A DNA stretch of 64,000 bases, taken from positions 62,001 to 126,000 of the forward strand of contig FONU01000005.1 of assembly GCA_900112995.1 (NCBI GenBank), read 5' to 3'. Below, piece by piece: positions 26,322-36,016 of the stretch. Position 1 is the stretch's first letter. The number at the start of each line of letters is the position of its first letter. The notes under the pieces were generated by a model, which worked only from the letters and a program-made list of their open reading frames with translations, was not told the origin of the DNA and searched no databases. The stretch comes from [Lactobacillus] rogosae. GTDB taxonomy: Bacteria; Bacillota; Clostridia; Lachnospirales; Lachnospiraceae. Both the position numbers and the translations under genes were made by a program.

Positions 26322-26462
26322 AACAATTCCTCCATTCATCTGATAAAAGCAGCACACATTCCATTATAAGCTGCTTATCACGCAAAAATATTTAGTTGTC
26401 GTTCAAGAAACTATTGTTAATATACTACATTTTCATTAGCAAGACAAGACATTTATTTAATA

Positions 26463-26503
26463 AAAAAGATGTGGACATTTAATCATTTATCGATGTCCAC
26501 ATC
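26463..26503 (-). terminator. Second of two tandem terminators after the GGGtGRT gene
   Basis: On the - strand GATGTGGACAT (26503-26493) pairs perfectly with ATGTCCACATC (26478-26468), followed by six Ts. Confidence 0.8.
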
Positions 26504-26517
26504 CCACAATGAATATC

Positions 26518-26553
26518 AAAAAGAGAGCCTTTAGATTTCTCTAAAAGCTCTCT
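26518..26553 (-). terminator. First of two tandem terminators after the GGGtGRT gene
   Basis: On the - strand AGAGAGCTTTTAGA (26553-26540) pairs with TCTAAAGGCTCTCT (26535-26522), then five Ts. It starts 25 bp after the stop codon. Confidence 0.85.
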
Positions 26554-26578
26554 AAACAGCATAAATGCTAGCTTTCTA

Positions 26579-27589
26579 TTAGAACTTACCTTCATCAGCA
26601 GCCTGCTGTACAGAAACAGCAACAGCAACTGTAGCACCAACCATTGGGTTGTTACCCATACCGATAAGACCCATCATTTCTACATGGGCAGGAACTGAAG
26701 ATGAACCAGCGAACTGTGCATCTGAGTGCATACGTCCCATAGTATCTGTCATACCATAAGAAGCAGGACCTGCTGCCATATTATCTGGGTGAAGTGTACG
26801 ACCTGTACCACCACCTGAAGCTACTGAGAAGTACTTCTTGCCAGCTTCAAGTCTTTCTTTCTTGTATGTACCTGCAACTGGGTGCTGGAATCTTGTAGGG
26901 TTAGTTGAGTTACCCGTGATAGAGATATCAACATTCTCCTTCCACATAATTGCAACACCTTCTGTTACGTCATTAGCACCGTAGCAGTTAACCTTAGAAC
27001 GAAGTCCGTCAGAATATGCGATTCTTTCGATTTCCTTAACTTCGCCTGTAGCATAATCCATCTCTGTCTCAACGAATGTGAATCCGTTAATTCTTGAGAT
27101 AATCTTAGCAGCATCCTTACCAAGACCGTTAAGAATAACTCTAAGAGGTTTCTGTCTAACCTTGTTAGCCTTCTCTGCGATACCAATAGCACCTTCAGCA
27201 GCAGCGAATGATTCGTGACCTGCTAAGAAAGCGAAACATTCTGTATCTTCTTCAAGAAGCATCTTACCAAGGTTACCATGTCCAAGACCAACCTTTCTCT
27301 GGTCAGCAACTGAACCTGGAATACAGAATGCCTGAAGACCTTCACCGATAGCTGCAGCAGCTTCTGAAGCCTTTCTGGCACCCTTCTTGATTGCGATAGC
27401 TGCACCTACGATATAAGCCCAGCAAGCGTTCTCGAAACAGATAGGCTGAATGCCCTTTACCATGTTGTATACATCTAAACCAGCATCTTTAGTAATCTTC
27501 TCAGCTTCTTCTATAGATGAGATACCATAGCTGTTAAGTACAGCGTTGATCTGGTCAATTCTTCTCTCATATGATTCAAATAATGCCAT
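26579..27589 (-). CDS. GGGtGRT family protein
   Basis: A 336-residue protein named for the motif GGGTGRTLHPDNMAAG seen near residue 252. Other marked segments are ACWAYIVGAAIAIKKGA, GHESFAAAEGAIGIAEKA, RVILNGLGKDAAKII and the ending GMGNNPMVGATVAVAVSVQQ. No signal peptide or membrane helix is convincing. Its partner is the NifU-like scaffold protein encoded 14 bp upstream; the two are constantly paired in clostridia. The biochemical function is unknown to me. Regular codon choice, strong ribosome sites and two tandem terminators suggest high expression. Confidence 0.9.
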   Translation of the reverse strand: MALFESYERRIDQINAVLNSYGISSIEEAEKITKDAGLDVYNMVKGIQPICFENACWAYIVGAAIAIKKGARKASEAAAAIGEGLQAFCIPGSVADQRKVGLGHGNLGKMLLEEDTECFAFLAGHESFAAAEGAIGIAEKANKVRQKPLRVILNGLGKDAAKIISRINGFTFVETEMDYATGEVKEIERIAYSDGLRSKVNCYGANDVTEGVAIMWKENVDISITGNSTNPTRFQHPVAGTYKKERLEAGKKYFSVASGGGTGRTLHPDNMAAGPASYGMTDTMGRMHSDAQFAGSSSVPAHVEMMGLIGMGNNPMVGATVAVAVSVQQAADEGKF

Positions 27590-27603
27590 TATATTCGTCC
27601 TCC

Positions 27604-28308
27604 TTACTTAACCTCTTCATCTGTTCTAGGATCAATAATCTTAACTGCATCAGCAACACGGCCATACTGTCCAGCTGCCTTCTCATATGCTGTGTTAGGA
27701 TCATCACCCTTCTTAATGAAGTCTGTCATCTTACCAAGGTTAACGAACTTATAACCAATAATCTGATCATCCTTATCAAGAGCGATACCTGTTACATATC
27801 CCTCTGCCATCTCTAAGTAACGTGGTCCCTTTGCAAGAGTACCATACATAGTACCAACCTGTGAACGAAGTCCCTTACCAAGATCCTCAAGACCAGCACC
27901 AACTGCTAAACCGCCTTCTGAGAAAGCACTCTGTGTTCTGCCATATACAATCTGTAAGAATAATTCTCTCATAGCTGTATTAATAGCATCACATACTAAG
28001 TCTGTATTTAAAGCTTCCATAACTGTTAAGCCTGGTAAGATTTCAGCGGCCATAGCTGCTGAATGTGTCATACCTGAACATCCGATTGTTTCAACTAAAG
28101 CTTCCTGAATAATACCTTCCTTAACATTTAATGTAAGCTTACATGCACCCTGCTGAGGAGCACACCAGCCAACACCATGTGTAAAACCTGAAATATTCTT
28201 AACTTCCTTATTCTGTACCCACTTTCCTTCTGTAGGAACTGGAGCAGCGCCATGATGAACGCCCTGTGCTACTGGACACATGTTTTCAACTTCCTGTGTA
28301 TAAATCAT
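27604..28308 (-). CDS. NifU-like iron-sulfur cluster assembly scaffold protein
   Basis: A 234-residue protein with the scaffold-type core ALVETIGCSGMTHSAAMAAE and further cysteines in ENMCPVAQG and GWCAPQQGACKLTL. The spacing resembles the three-cysteine site of NifU/IscU N-terminal domains, though the surrounding fold is extended. The start at 28308 is set by AAAGGAG. It is the first gene of a two-gene operon with the GGGtGRT protein and is preceded by a 5' hairpin. Likely role: carrying an Fe-S cluster for, or with, its partner. Confidence 0.85.
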   Translation of the reverse strand: MIYTQEVENMCPVAQGVHHGAAPVPTEGKWVQNKEVKNISGFTHGVGWCAPQQGACKLTLNVKEGIIQEALVETIGCSGMTHSAAMAAEILPGLTVMEALNTDLVCDAINTAMRELFLQIVYGRTQSAFSEGGLAVGAGLEDLGKGLRSQVGTMYGTLAKGPRYLEMAEGYVTGIALDKDDQIIGYKFVNLGKMTDFIKKGDDPNTAYEKAAGQYGRVADAVKIIDPRTDEEVK

Positions 28309-28330
28309 CTTATTACTCCTTTCGTTATAT

Positions 28331-28359
28331 AAGGGATCCGGACATAACCGAACCCCTTT
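28331..28359 (-). promoter_or_regulatory. Leader hairpin before the Fe-S scaffold operon
   Basis: On the - strand AAGGGGTTCGG (28358-28348) pairs with CCGGATCCCTT (28341-28331) around a 6-base loop, with two wobbles. It ends about 22 bases before the start codon and has no T-run. It may protect the 5' end of the message or control initiation. Confidence 0.45.
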
Positions 28360-28442
28360 ATCCTTGCATTATTTTCTCACATCATACTGCGTAAGTCAAT
28401 TATGATTGTGTAAAAAATATCAAAATTTATCGGAAAATGTAA

Positions 28443-30509
28443 TTAAAGCTCAAATCTGTTAATTGCTTCTGTTAAATGAGTAGCAATTTCATCAAGTTCA
28501 ACTGTAAACTGGTTAAGTGTATGCATAGTTGCATTAACTTCTTCTGCCGATGCAGATACTTCTTCTGAAGCAGCTGCTGTTTCTGTAGATACAGAAGCTA
28601 CGTCTTCCATACTCTTAACAACATTTTCACGGCTTGCATCCATCTGCTCATTAAGAGAGGCTATATTATCAAGACCTTCCTTTAATGCATTGACAGCATC
28701 TGATATATGTCCAAATAATTCTTTGGCATCATTAATTGACTTATTCTGTTCATCAATTATATCAACGCTTTCGTCCATAGTCTTTTCTGCAACTACTGAT
28801 TTAGCACTTATTTCCTTAACAATCTGCTTAATCTCATCTGTAGATGACTGTGACTGTTCTGCAAGCTTTCTGATCTCGTCAGCAACTACTGCAAAACCTC
28901 TTCCACTCTCACCTGCTCTTGCAGCTTCAATACTTGCATTAAGAGAAAGCAAGTTAGTCTGTTCTGTGATCTCAGTAATAGCATCTGATATAAAATTAAT
29001 CTTATTGATACTTTCAATCATCTCATTAACTACGTTCTTAGAAAATCTTGAATTATCCTTTGACTTTTCGCCCTTTTCAATAAGATCATCAACAATTGTA
29101 AGACCCTGATCACTAAGCTGCTTAGTTTCAACTGACATATCATTAATATCACTTACATAAGCCTTTGTTTCGTGAAGCTTAGAAGCAAGTAATTCAACCT
29201 CAGAAGTTGCCTTCTGTGTACTCTCTGCCTGTCCTGAAGCTCCGATTGATACGCTCTGGATAGCCTCTGATACCTGATTCACTGTCTCTGTTGTTGATTC
29301 ACTTACATTTGAAATCTTCTGTGAAGCAGTTATAAGTACACCAGACTTTTCTTCAACACCCTTAATAAGTGATGATATCTGGTCTGCCATAACATTGTAG
29401 TTAGCCTCTGCCTGACCAAGCTCATTCTTGCTCTTTACATTAATTCTATATGTAAGCTTACCATTAGCCATCATATTCATAGCATTATTAAGTGTCTTAA
29501 GTTCCTTAGTAACCGCTCTTGTTATAATTAAAGCTATAACAATACCAATTATAAGTGCAATAATAGCAAGTTCAATTGTTGTCTTTGCAATCTTATTAAC
29601 AACTGCCTGTGTCTCTGATTCGCTGATAAATCCCATAAGTGTCCAGCCTGTAACAGCATCCTTTGAAGTTACAATATGTACTGACTCCCCATTAATCTTT
29701 TCATCAAAAGAAAATGTTGTGTCATACTGGTCTTCCGAAAGATTCTTAATTGTATTCCAGCACTCAAGCGATGTTACATTATCCTGGACATTAGTATTCT
29801 TATCATTATCTACAAGAATCTTTCCATCTTTATTAACAAGTATTACATATCCTGTATTAAGAAGTCCTATATTTTTTACATAATCCTCAACTTCTGCGAA
29901 ATCAATATTAAGACCTACAGCACCATAGTTAGCACCATCTGTATATTTAATTTCCTGTGAAACTGTGAATATAGTCTTTCCTGATGATGAATCTACATAT
30001 GGATCTGAGAACTGTGAATATATAGTATTTCTTGCCTTAGAGCCTATACAGTTCTGATACCAGCTCTTGCTTGTATCGTTAACACCTCTTGTAAGACCTC
30101 CCTTATTAGCTGTCTTACCTGTCTCTGGGTTAATCTCTGCCCATCCATCAACTCTTAAACCTGTCTTAGTTGTAAAGAAAGCAAGTTCTGCTCCATTAGT
30201 TACCTTAACAGATGCAACTAATGAATCTTTTATTGCCTTAACATTATCATCAAGCTCCCCCTGATCTTCCAAATGCTTAATCTCATTCTTACGTGTAAGA
30301 AGATCGACTGGCTGTGACAGAGTCTTTAAATATGTTGTAAATCCCTCTTGAACATTATCCAATGTCTGCTCACTTGTCACTTCTGTGTTTGCATTTATCG
30401 ATGTCTTAGTTATCCTGATAGAACCAAGCGATACAAGAATTATTGCAACGCATACTGCAACGGCAAACGATAATACCAATTGAGAACCAATTCCCTTAAA
30501 AGCTTTCAT
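28443..30509 (-). CDS. Methyl-accepting chemotaxis protein
   Basis: Membrane chemoreceptor of 688 residues. There is a membrane helix near 12-30, an extracytoplasmic dCache-like sensor up to about 305 ([20 protein letters not shown]), a second helix ([18 protein letters not shown]), a HAMP linker and a long coiled-coil signalling domain. The CheA/CheW-binding hairpin tip is clear: [20 protein letters not shown] followed by [19 protein letters not shown]. The C-terminus has no CheR-binding pentapeptide. The gene is monocistronic with a flagellar-type promoter candidate upstream, so the cell is probably motile. The ligand is unknown. Confidence 0.95.
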   Translation of the reverse strand: MKAFKGIGSQLVLSFAVAVCVAIILVSLGSIRITKTSINANTEVTSEQTLDNVQEGFTTYLKTLSQPVDLLTRKNEIKHLEDQGELDDNVKAIKDSLVASVKVTNGAELAFFTTKTGLRVDGWAEINPETGKTANKGGLTRGVNDTSKSWYQNCIGSKARNTIYSQFSDPYVDSSSGKTIFTVSQEIKYTDGANYGAVGLNIDFAEVEDYVKNIGLLNTGYVILVNKDGKILVDNDKNTNVQDNVTSLECWNTIKNLSEDQYDTTFSFDEKINGESVHIVTSKDAVTGWTLMGFISESETQAVVNKIAKTTIELAIIALIIGIVIALIITRAVTKELKTLNNAMNMMANGKLTYRINVKSKNELGQAEANYNVMADQISSLIKGVEEKSGVLITASQKISNVSESTTETVNQVSEAIQSVSIGASGQAESTQKATSEVELLASKLHETKAYVSDINDMSVETKQLSDQGLTIVDDLIEKGEKSKDNSRFSKNVVNEMIESINKINFISDAITEITEQTNLLSLNASIEAARAGESGRGFAVVADEIRKLAEQSQSSTDEIKQIVKEISAKSVVAEKTMDESVDIIDEQNKSINDAKELFGHISDAVNALKEGLDNIASLNEQMDASRENVVKSMEDVASVSTETAAASEEVSASAEEVNATMHTLNQFTVELDEIATHLTEAINRFEL

Positions 30510-30571
30510 ATCTTTACCTCACCTTATTTTTTTATTATTTTATAAATGTTCACATTGTGTTCACATTTATA

Positions 30572-30598
30572 CTTTCGACATAATAACATATACTCTTA
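30572..30598 (-). promoter_or_regulatory. Candidate sigma-28 (SigD/FliA-type) promoter of the chemoreceptor gene
   Basis: TAAG (30598-30595), exactly 15 bases, then GTCGAAAG (30579-30572), close to the motility sigma consensus TAAA-N15-GCCGATAA. It overlaps the stop codon of the upstream gene. Downstream, AATGTGAAC occurs twice in 20 bases (30550-30570). Confidence 0.45.
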
Positions 30599-31264
30599 AT
30601 ATTTTTCAACCACTTCAGCCCTATTTTTATAGATTGAACCCGATTTAATACAACCTCTGACACTTGAAAGCGGATATATATTACTATTCCTTCCAATTAT
30701 AGTACCTGGATTAAGTACACTGCCACATCCTATCTCAACATTATCACCAAGAAATGCTCCTATTTTCTTAATTCCAGTGTCTATATTTCCATCTGGTCCT
30801 TTTATTGTAATAAGCTTCTTGTCAGACTTTACATTAGATGTAATTGAACCTGCACCCATATGTGCCTTATAGCCTAATATTGAATCTCCCACGTAATTAT
30901 AATGAGGAACCTGCACATTATCGAACAATATGACATTTTTTAACTCTGTTGAATTACCAACGACTGCATTTTCTCCTACAACAGCCTTTCCTCTTATAAA
31001 TGCACAATGCCTTACTTCTGCACCTTTGCATATAATAGCAGGACCTGCTATATACGCCGAGTCAAATACTGTTGCTTCCTTATGTATCCATATGTTATCA
31101 CCTCTCTTATAATATTCCTTTTGTGGAAGTGAATTACCAAGTCCAACAATATAATCACCAATCTTTGATAATACCTCCCAAGGATACACAGCACCTTCAA
31201 ATATTCCTGCGGCTATAGTCTTATCAAGACTAAACAACTCTTTGATTGTAATCTGTTCGTTCAT
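30596..31264 (-). CDS. Left-handed beta-helix (hexapeptide repeat) sugar-nucleotide-type acyltransferase-like protein
   Basis: A 222-residue protein. The first 65 residues are a helical lead (KELFSLDKTIAAGIFEGA) and the rest is hexapeptide repeats of the left-handed beta helix type (AVVGENAVVGNSTELKNVIL, GAFLGDNVEIGCGSVLNPGT). This matches the acyltransferase half of GlmU-type proteins, but the nucleotidyltransferase half is missing. It may acylate a sugar nucleotide or act as a metabolite sensor; the acceptor is unknown. It follows topB by 11 bp on the same strand. Confidence 0.75.
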   Translation of the reverse strand: MNEQITIKELFSLDKTIAAGIFEGAVYPWEVLSKIGDYIVGLGNSLPQKEYYKRGDNIWIHKEATVFDSAYIAGPAIICKGAEVRHCAFIRGKAVVGENAVVGNSTELKNVILFDNVQVPHYNYVGDSILGYKAHMGAGSITSNVKSDKKLITIKGPDGNIDTGIKKIGAFLGDNVEIGCGSVLNPGTIIGRNSNIYPLSSVRGCIKSGSIYKNRAEVVEKY

Positions 31265-31275
31265 AACTTTCCTCC

Positions 31276-33276
31276 TTATTTATAATTTTTTGCGGTCTCA
31301 TTAAATAACGTAACAAGCTGTGCCTGATTACGCAGGTCTTTAACCGCTAATGTTCTTCTTCCAACAAAGCCTGACAGCTTCTGCATATATTCGTCGGCGG
31401 TTATACTTCCCTCAGCAACATATGTAAGCCCCTTTTCCCAGCTTGCTGTAAGTTCAGGATTTAACAACTGCTTAATAGAATTATCGACAACATCATATAT
31501 TATTTCACCAAGCAGGGTAGGTGTTATTATCTGGGTCTTGGTATTAGTAAAAATGTATTGGTTGGAGTTAAGCTTTTTAAGTATCTCTGCTCTTGTTGCA
31601 CTCGTACCAATTCCACTACCCTTTATCTGTGCCCTTAATTCTTCATCTTCTATTAACTGCCCTGCATTTTCCATAGCAAGAATAATTGAACCCGAATTGT
31701 AACGCTTAGGTGGCGATGTTTCACCTTCCTTTATATTAAATTCCTTAAATGATATCGGCGAACCTTTTTTTAAGCTTTTAAGACTTTCTATCAGTGATGT
31801 ATCTGCATTTTCCTGGTCATCTTGATTTTTATCTGTATCTGCCATCTTATTCCTTCCGAATGAATTCTTCGCAACCTTAAGGTAGCCCTCGTCTACAAGC
31901 ACTTTAAATGTAGCATAAAGCTGTTCATCTTTTACAACTGAGGTAATGCTCACCTTCTGGTATATAGCCGCTGGATAGAATATGCTCAGAAATCTTCTGA
32001 CAATTATCTCATATGTCTTCTGTGCAGTTGATGATAACGATGATAAACTTCCAAATCCCTGTCCTGTAGGAATAATGGCATAATGGTCAGTTATTGCTTT
32101 ATCATTGCAATACCTCGTCTTCTCAATTCCTTTGTACATATTACTATCTAATATCTGCTGTGCATACTCTCTGGCTGGTGCATAATTTCTTAGGCCTCCT
32201 ATATTCTTGTATATTTCCTTACAGACAGCAGTTGATAGCACTCTCGCATCTGTTCTTGGATATGTAACAAGCTTTTTTTCATATAACTCCTGAATTATAT
32301 TAAGTGTCTGGTCAGGACTTATCTTGAATAATTTACTACATTCGTTCTGTATTTCTGCAAGATTATACAATAACGGAGGATTTTTTGTTTCCTTTTTCCT
32401 TGAAGCTTCCTTTACAACGCCCTCTGCAGGGAGTGGTTCTGATAAAATATCCACAAGCTCCCTTGCTTTATCCTTATCCTTAAACCCATTATCCTTATAT
32501 AGATATGGTGTATTATAATATCTGCTTGCCTCACACACTCTCCACTCGACATCAAATGTATGATCATTAATATCAGCTGTTCCAATAACCCTGTAGAATG
32601 GTGTCTTGACAAAGCTTCTTATCTCTCTTTCCCTTCTTACAACCATTCCCAGAACACAGGTCATAACACGCCCAACAGACACAACTGCCCTGTCAAGATG
32701 AAGATAATTGGCAATATTTCTTCCATATTTTAATGTAAGAACCCTCGAAAAATTGATACCCATAAGATAATCTTCTTTTGCTCTTAAGTATGCAGCATCA
32801 CTTAGATTATCATATTCTGATATATCTTTAGCGGTATTAATACCTTTAAGAATCTCTTCTTCTGTCTGGGAATCAATCCATACCCGCCTTTCCTGCTTGT
32901 CCTTTACCTTGGCTTCCTGCCTTACAAGCCTGTATATATATTCTCCCTCACGTCCCGAATCAGTACATACATATATTGTATCAACATCAGCTCTGTTTAA
33001 AATGCCTTTTACTATATTAAACTGCTTCTGAACAGCTGGAATAACTTCATATTTAAAAGTCTGCGGAATAAATGGAAGTGTATCAAAACTCCACCTTTTC
33101 AATTTCTCATCATAGGCATCCGGATAACTCATTGTAACAAGATGTCCAACACACCATGTAACTATATGATTATCCGCCTCAAGATAACCATCTTTTCTTT
33201 TAAAATCCGTATGCAGTGCCTTGGCAAATTCCTGTGCAACACTCGGTTTTTCCGCTATATATACGGATTTTCCCAT
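31276..33276 (-). CDS. topB: DNA topoisomerase III (type IA)
   Basis: Single-strand passage enzyme that resolves recombination and replication intermediates. The 666-residue protein starts KSVYIAEKPSVAQEFAKAL (TOPRIM), has the metal site in VCTDSGREGEYIYRL, and the catalytic tyrosine near residue 337 in KLVTYPRTDARVLS. IKGSGIGTSATRAEIL follows near 550. There is no cysteine-rich zinc end, as in many Firmicute TopB proteins. This enzyme is often carried on mobile elements, but no transfer genes are near, so it looks chromosomal. Confidence 0.92.
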   Translation of the reverse strand: MGKSVYIAEKPSVAQEFAKALHTDFKRKDGYLEADNHIVTWCVGHLVTMSYPDAYDEKLKRWSFDTLPFIPQTFKYEVIPAVQKQFNIVKGILNRADVDTIYVCTDSGREGEYIYRLVRQEAKVKDKQERRVWIDSQTEEEILKGINTAKDISEYDNLSDAAYLRAKEDYLMGINFSRVLTLKYGRNIANYLHLDRAVVSVGRVMTCVLGMVVRREREIRSFVKTPFYRVIGTADINDHTFDVEWRVCEASRYYNTPYLYKDNGFKDKDKARELVDILSEPLPAEGVVKEASRKKETKNPPLLYNLAEIQNECSKLFKISPDQTLNIIQELYEKKLVTYPRTDARVLSTAVCKEIYKNIGGLRNYAPAREYAQQILDSNMYKGIEKTRYCNDKAITDHYAIIPTGQGFGSLSSLSSTAQKTYEIIVRRFLSIFYPAAIYQKVSITSVVKDEQLYATFKVLVDEGYLKVAKNSFGRNKMADTDKNQDDQENADTSLIESLKSLKKGSPISFKEFNIKEGETSPPKRYNSGSIILAMENAGQLIEDEELRAQIKGSGIGTSATRAEILKKLNSNQYIFTNTKTQIITPTLLGEIIYDVVDNSIKQLLNPELTASWEKGLTYVAEGSITADEYMQKLSGFVGRRTLAVKDLRNQAQLVTLFNETAKNYK

Positions 33277-33358
33277 ATCATCACTCCATTCTTTATACTA
33301 TTTTTCACTATCTGACAGATAGATTTTTAATATTAACGCTATTATTTATAAACCATAG

Positions 33359-33943
33359 CTATTTTGACTCATCTAAAGTCTTAAAAAATGCTGGTATATA
33401 TTCTTTCATATAATAATCAGCTTCTTTTATCTTCATATCCCTAATAGAATTATATATTGTCTTTTCTGCCTCAAGAAAATCGCAATTCCCCATTTTCTTT
33501 TCCTCTATACACTTTATATAAGCTGAAATTCTGTCAGCTGCTTTAACATACTCCCATAATCCTGCTTCATTTTCTGTTTCTAAAAGAAGCCCTTCATATC
33601 TTGCCCTTAGAACTTCTGGAAGTCCTGATAACATCTGCTCATTAGCCACCTGCTCGACTTCTTTATACGCATTTCTTATATATGGACTGTAATACTTAAC
33701 AGGCGTTGGCATATCCCCTGTAATTATCTCTGTCACGTCATGATACATTCCAAGTACCGCAAGACGTTCTGCATTAATATCCCCACCAAACACTTCATTA
33801 TTAATAACACCAAGTGCATGTGCAATAAACGCAACTTCAAGACTATGCTCGGACAAATTCTCATTGCGTGTATTTCTCATAAGTCCCCATCTGTTGATAT
33901 ATTTCATTCTTGACAGCATTGCGTAAAAATAATTATTCTTCAT
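33359..33943 (-). CDS. HD-domain 5'-deoxynucleotidase, YfbR-like
   Basis: A 194-residue phosphohydrolase that removes phosphate from deoxynucleoside 5'-monophosphates. The HD metal site is complete: RNENLSEHSLEVAFIAHAL supplies the first His, LGMYHDVTEIITGDMPTPVK the His-Asp pair, and WEYVKAADRISAYIKCIEE the last Asp. Length and motifs match YfbR. It stands alone between topB and asd. Confidence 0.88.
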   Translation of the reverse strand: MKNNYFYAMLSRMKYINRWGLMRNTRNENLSEHSLEVAFIAHALGVINNEVFGGDINAERLAVLGMYHDVTEIITGDMPTPVKYYSPYIRNAYKEVEQVANEQMLSGLPEVLRARYEGLLLETENEAGLWEYVKAADRISAYIKCIEEKKMGNCDFLEAEKTIYNSIRDMKIKEADYYMKEYIPAFFKTLDESK

Positions 33944-34030
33944 ATTTCATACATCTCCACGCTTCCATATATTTATAATATTATAAGATATATTGTAAGT
34001 TTTTGCAAATTCCGTATAATTTTCCAAATA

Positions 34031-34075
34031 AATAAGGAAGATAATCAGGCTCAACGCCTTTTCATCTTCCTTATA
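34031..34075 (-). terminator. Terminator after asd
   Basis: On the - strand ATAAGGAAGAT and ATCTTCCTTAT (34073-34063, 34042-34032) pair, enclosing GGC ... GCC, followed by TTATTT. The T-run is weak, but the stem is perfect. It lies about 90 bp beyond the asd stop. Confidence 0.6.
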
Positions 34076-34165
34076 TATTTATTAATCTTAATAACTATTA
34101 ATTGATGGCTCACACTAAACCGCCTGTCAATATTATAGCTATTATATACTAATTATTCTGATATC

Positions 34166-35254
34166 TTATTTAGCTGTAATGTAACCCTGAGCCTTAAGAA
34201 GTTCTGCACATAATACAGCTCCACCTGCTGCTCCTCTTAATGTATTATGTGAAAGACCTACAAACTTGTAATCAAATACACTGTCTTCTCTTAATCTGCC
34301 AAGTGAAATTCCCATTCCATGCTCATAATTAACATCAAGCTTAACCTGTGGACGGTCATCTTCTTCAAGATACTGGATAAACTGCTTTGGTGCTGATGGA
34401 AGATCAAGCTCCTGTGGTGCTCCCTTGAAGTTTCTCCATTTTTCGATAATCTGTTCCTTAGTAGGCTTCTTACCAAAGTTAACAAATACTGCCGCTGTAT
34501 GTCCATCAAGAACTGGAACTCTTAAGCACTGGCAAGTAATAACTGGCTCAGCAGCAGGAACGATTTCACCATTCTCAACTGTACCAAGAATTCTAAGAGG
34601 TTCTTTTTCTGACTTTTCTTCTTCTCCACCGATATATGGAATTATATTTTCAACCATCTCTGGCCACTGTTCAAATGTCTTACCAGCTCCAGAAATAGCC
34701 TGATATGTAGTAGCTACAACAAGCTTTGGCTCGAATTCCTTAAGAGCTGCTAATGCTGGTGCATAACTCTGGATTGAGCAGTTAGGCTTTACAGCTATAA
34801 ATCCTCTTGTAGTTCCAAGTCTCTTCTTCTGTGCCTCTATAACCTTAGTATGTTCTGGGTTAACCTCTGGAAGAATCATAGGAACATCTGGTGTCCAACG
34901 ATTAGCACTATTGTTAGATACAACCGGAACTTCTGCCTTTGCATATCTTTCTTCTAATGCCTTAATCTCTGCTTTTGGCATATTAACTGCACAGAATACG
35001 AAATCAACCTTAGATACTATCTCATCAAAGTCTTTATCCATATCATATACAGGCATCTTCTTAACGAATTCTGGCATTGCTGTCTGCATCTTCCAGCGTC
35101 CCTCAACAGCATCTTCGTAAAGCTTTCCTGCTGAACGTCCACTTGCTGCAACTAACACTACATCAAACCAAGGATGATTTTCAAGTAATGTTATAAATCT
35201 CTGACCTACCATGCCTGTACCACCAAGGATACCAACTCTTAACTTCTCGCTCAT
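34166..35254 (-). CDS. asd: Aspartate-semialdehyde dehydrogenase
   Basis: Reduces aspartyl phosphate to aspartate semialdehyde with NADPH, at the branch to lysine, methionine and threonine. The 362-residue protein begins LRVGILGGTGMVGQRFITLL (nucleotide fold). It has the active-site cysteine in AVKPNCSIQSYAPALAAL and the substrate-contact stretch CQCLRVPVLDGHTAAVFV, and ends LRGAAGGAVLCAELL. The sequence type is the archaeal/fungal class, also common in Lachnospiraceae. Own promoter upstream; no lysine riboswitch is evident. Confidence 0.96.
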   Translation of the reverse strand: MSEKLRVGILGGTGMVGQRFITLLENHPWFDVVLVAASGRSAGKLYEDAVEGRWKMQTAMPEFVKKMPVYDMDKDFDEIVSKVDFVFCAVNMPKAEIKALEERYAKAEVPVVSNNSANRWTPDVPMILPEVNPEHTKVIEAQKKRLGTTRGFIAVKPNCSIQSYAPALAALKEFEPKLVVATTYQAISGAGKTFEQWPEMVENIIPYIGGEEEKSEKEPLRILGTVENGEIVPAAEPVITCQCLRVPVLDGHTAAVFVNFGKKPTKEQIIEKWRNFKGAPQELDLPSAPKQFIQYLEEDDRPQVKLDVNYEHGMGISLGRLREDSVFDYKFVGLSHNTLRGAAGGAVLCAELLKAQGYITAK

Positions 35255-35406
35255 TATAGTCCTCCAATTATTGTTATTCTAATTGCCTGAAAACAATTTG
35301 CGCGTTTTGTCTTTCTGTGACGTACATTTGTTTTTCATTGCTTTGACAATACTATCATAACTGTAATTATATTGCAAGGGCTTTTTAATGATAAATTGTA
35401 TAAAAA

Positions 35407-35997
35407 TCAATATTCAAATATATACCTGTCATATCCGTTAATTATAGTTGTGTTATTATACTGCTCCTCTCTTTGGAATTCCCTTGAATAATTCAAATGT
35501 ACATGCCCGTGTATGAAATATTTGGGACTATATTTGTCAAGTATATCAACAAATGCTTCAAACCCCTTATGTGGATTATCCTCACCATCACCAAGCCCTG
35601 CCGCCGGAGAATGTGTAAGCAGTATATCAATGCCTTTCTTTACCTTTATCTTAGGCCACATCATAGCAGCCCTTTTCTTCATCTGATTCTGTGTATACTG
35701 GTTAATACCCTTCTTGTATCTGATTGAACCGCCAAGTCCCATAATTCTTATTCCATTGTATACATATATCTTATCTTCTATACATATACAGCCTTCTGGC
35801 TCTTTATCTGCATAGCCATCATCGTGATTGCCTCGCACATATAATATAGGCACTTTAGAAAATGAAGCAAGAAATGACAGATAATCTGCTTTTAAATCTC
35901 CACAAGACAATATAAGGTCTATTCCTTCAAGCTTCTCTTTTTCAAAATAATCCCACAGGTACTTTGACTCAACATCAGCTAATACTAGTATCTTCAT
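35407..35997 (-). CDS. Calcineurin-like metallophosphoesterase
   Basis: A 196-residue cytosolic phosphoesterase. Metal-binding motifs are present in order: LILSCGDLKADYL, LYVRGNHDDGYADKE (GNHD), ILLTHSPAAGLGD and YFIHGHVHLNY (GHxH). The first motif is less standard (LVLADVESKYLWDYF, with no Asp-x-His). The gene lies 19 bp after the BMP-domain protein gene and probably shares its transcript. The substrate is unknown. Confidence 0.85.
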   Translation of the reverse strand: MKILVLADVESKYLWDYFEKEKLEGIDLILSCGDLKADYLSFLASFSKVPILYVRGNHDDGYADKEPEGCICIEDKIYVYNGIRIMGLGGSIRYKKGINQYTQNQMKKRAAMMWPKIKVKKGIDILLTHSPAAGLGDGEDNPHKGFEAFVDILDKYSPKYFIHGHVHLNYSREFQREEQYNNTTIINGYDRYIFEY

Positions 35998-36016
35998 AAC
36001 CTTTTAACTTTCCTCA

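Noticed and set aside
29428-29883. A 151-codon hydrophobic + strand frame
   Set aside because: It is antisense to the chemoreceptor gene; the hydrophobic appearance comes from the complementary codons.
31276-33276. topB as evidence of an integrated conjugative element
   Set aside because: No relaxase, coupling protein, secretion or integrase gene and no flanking att-like repeats are in the window.
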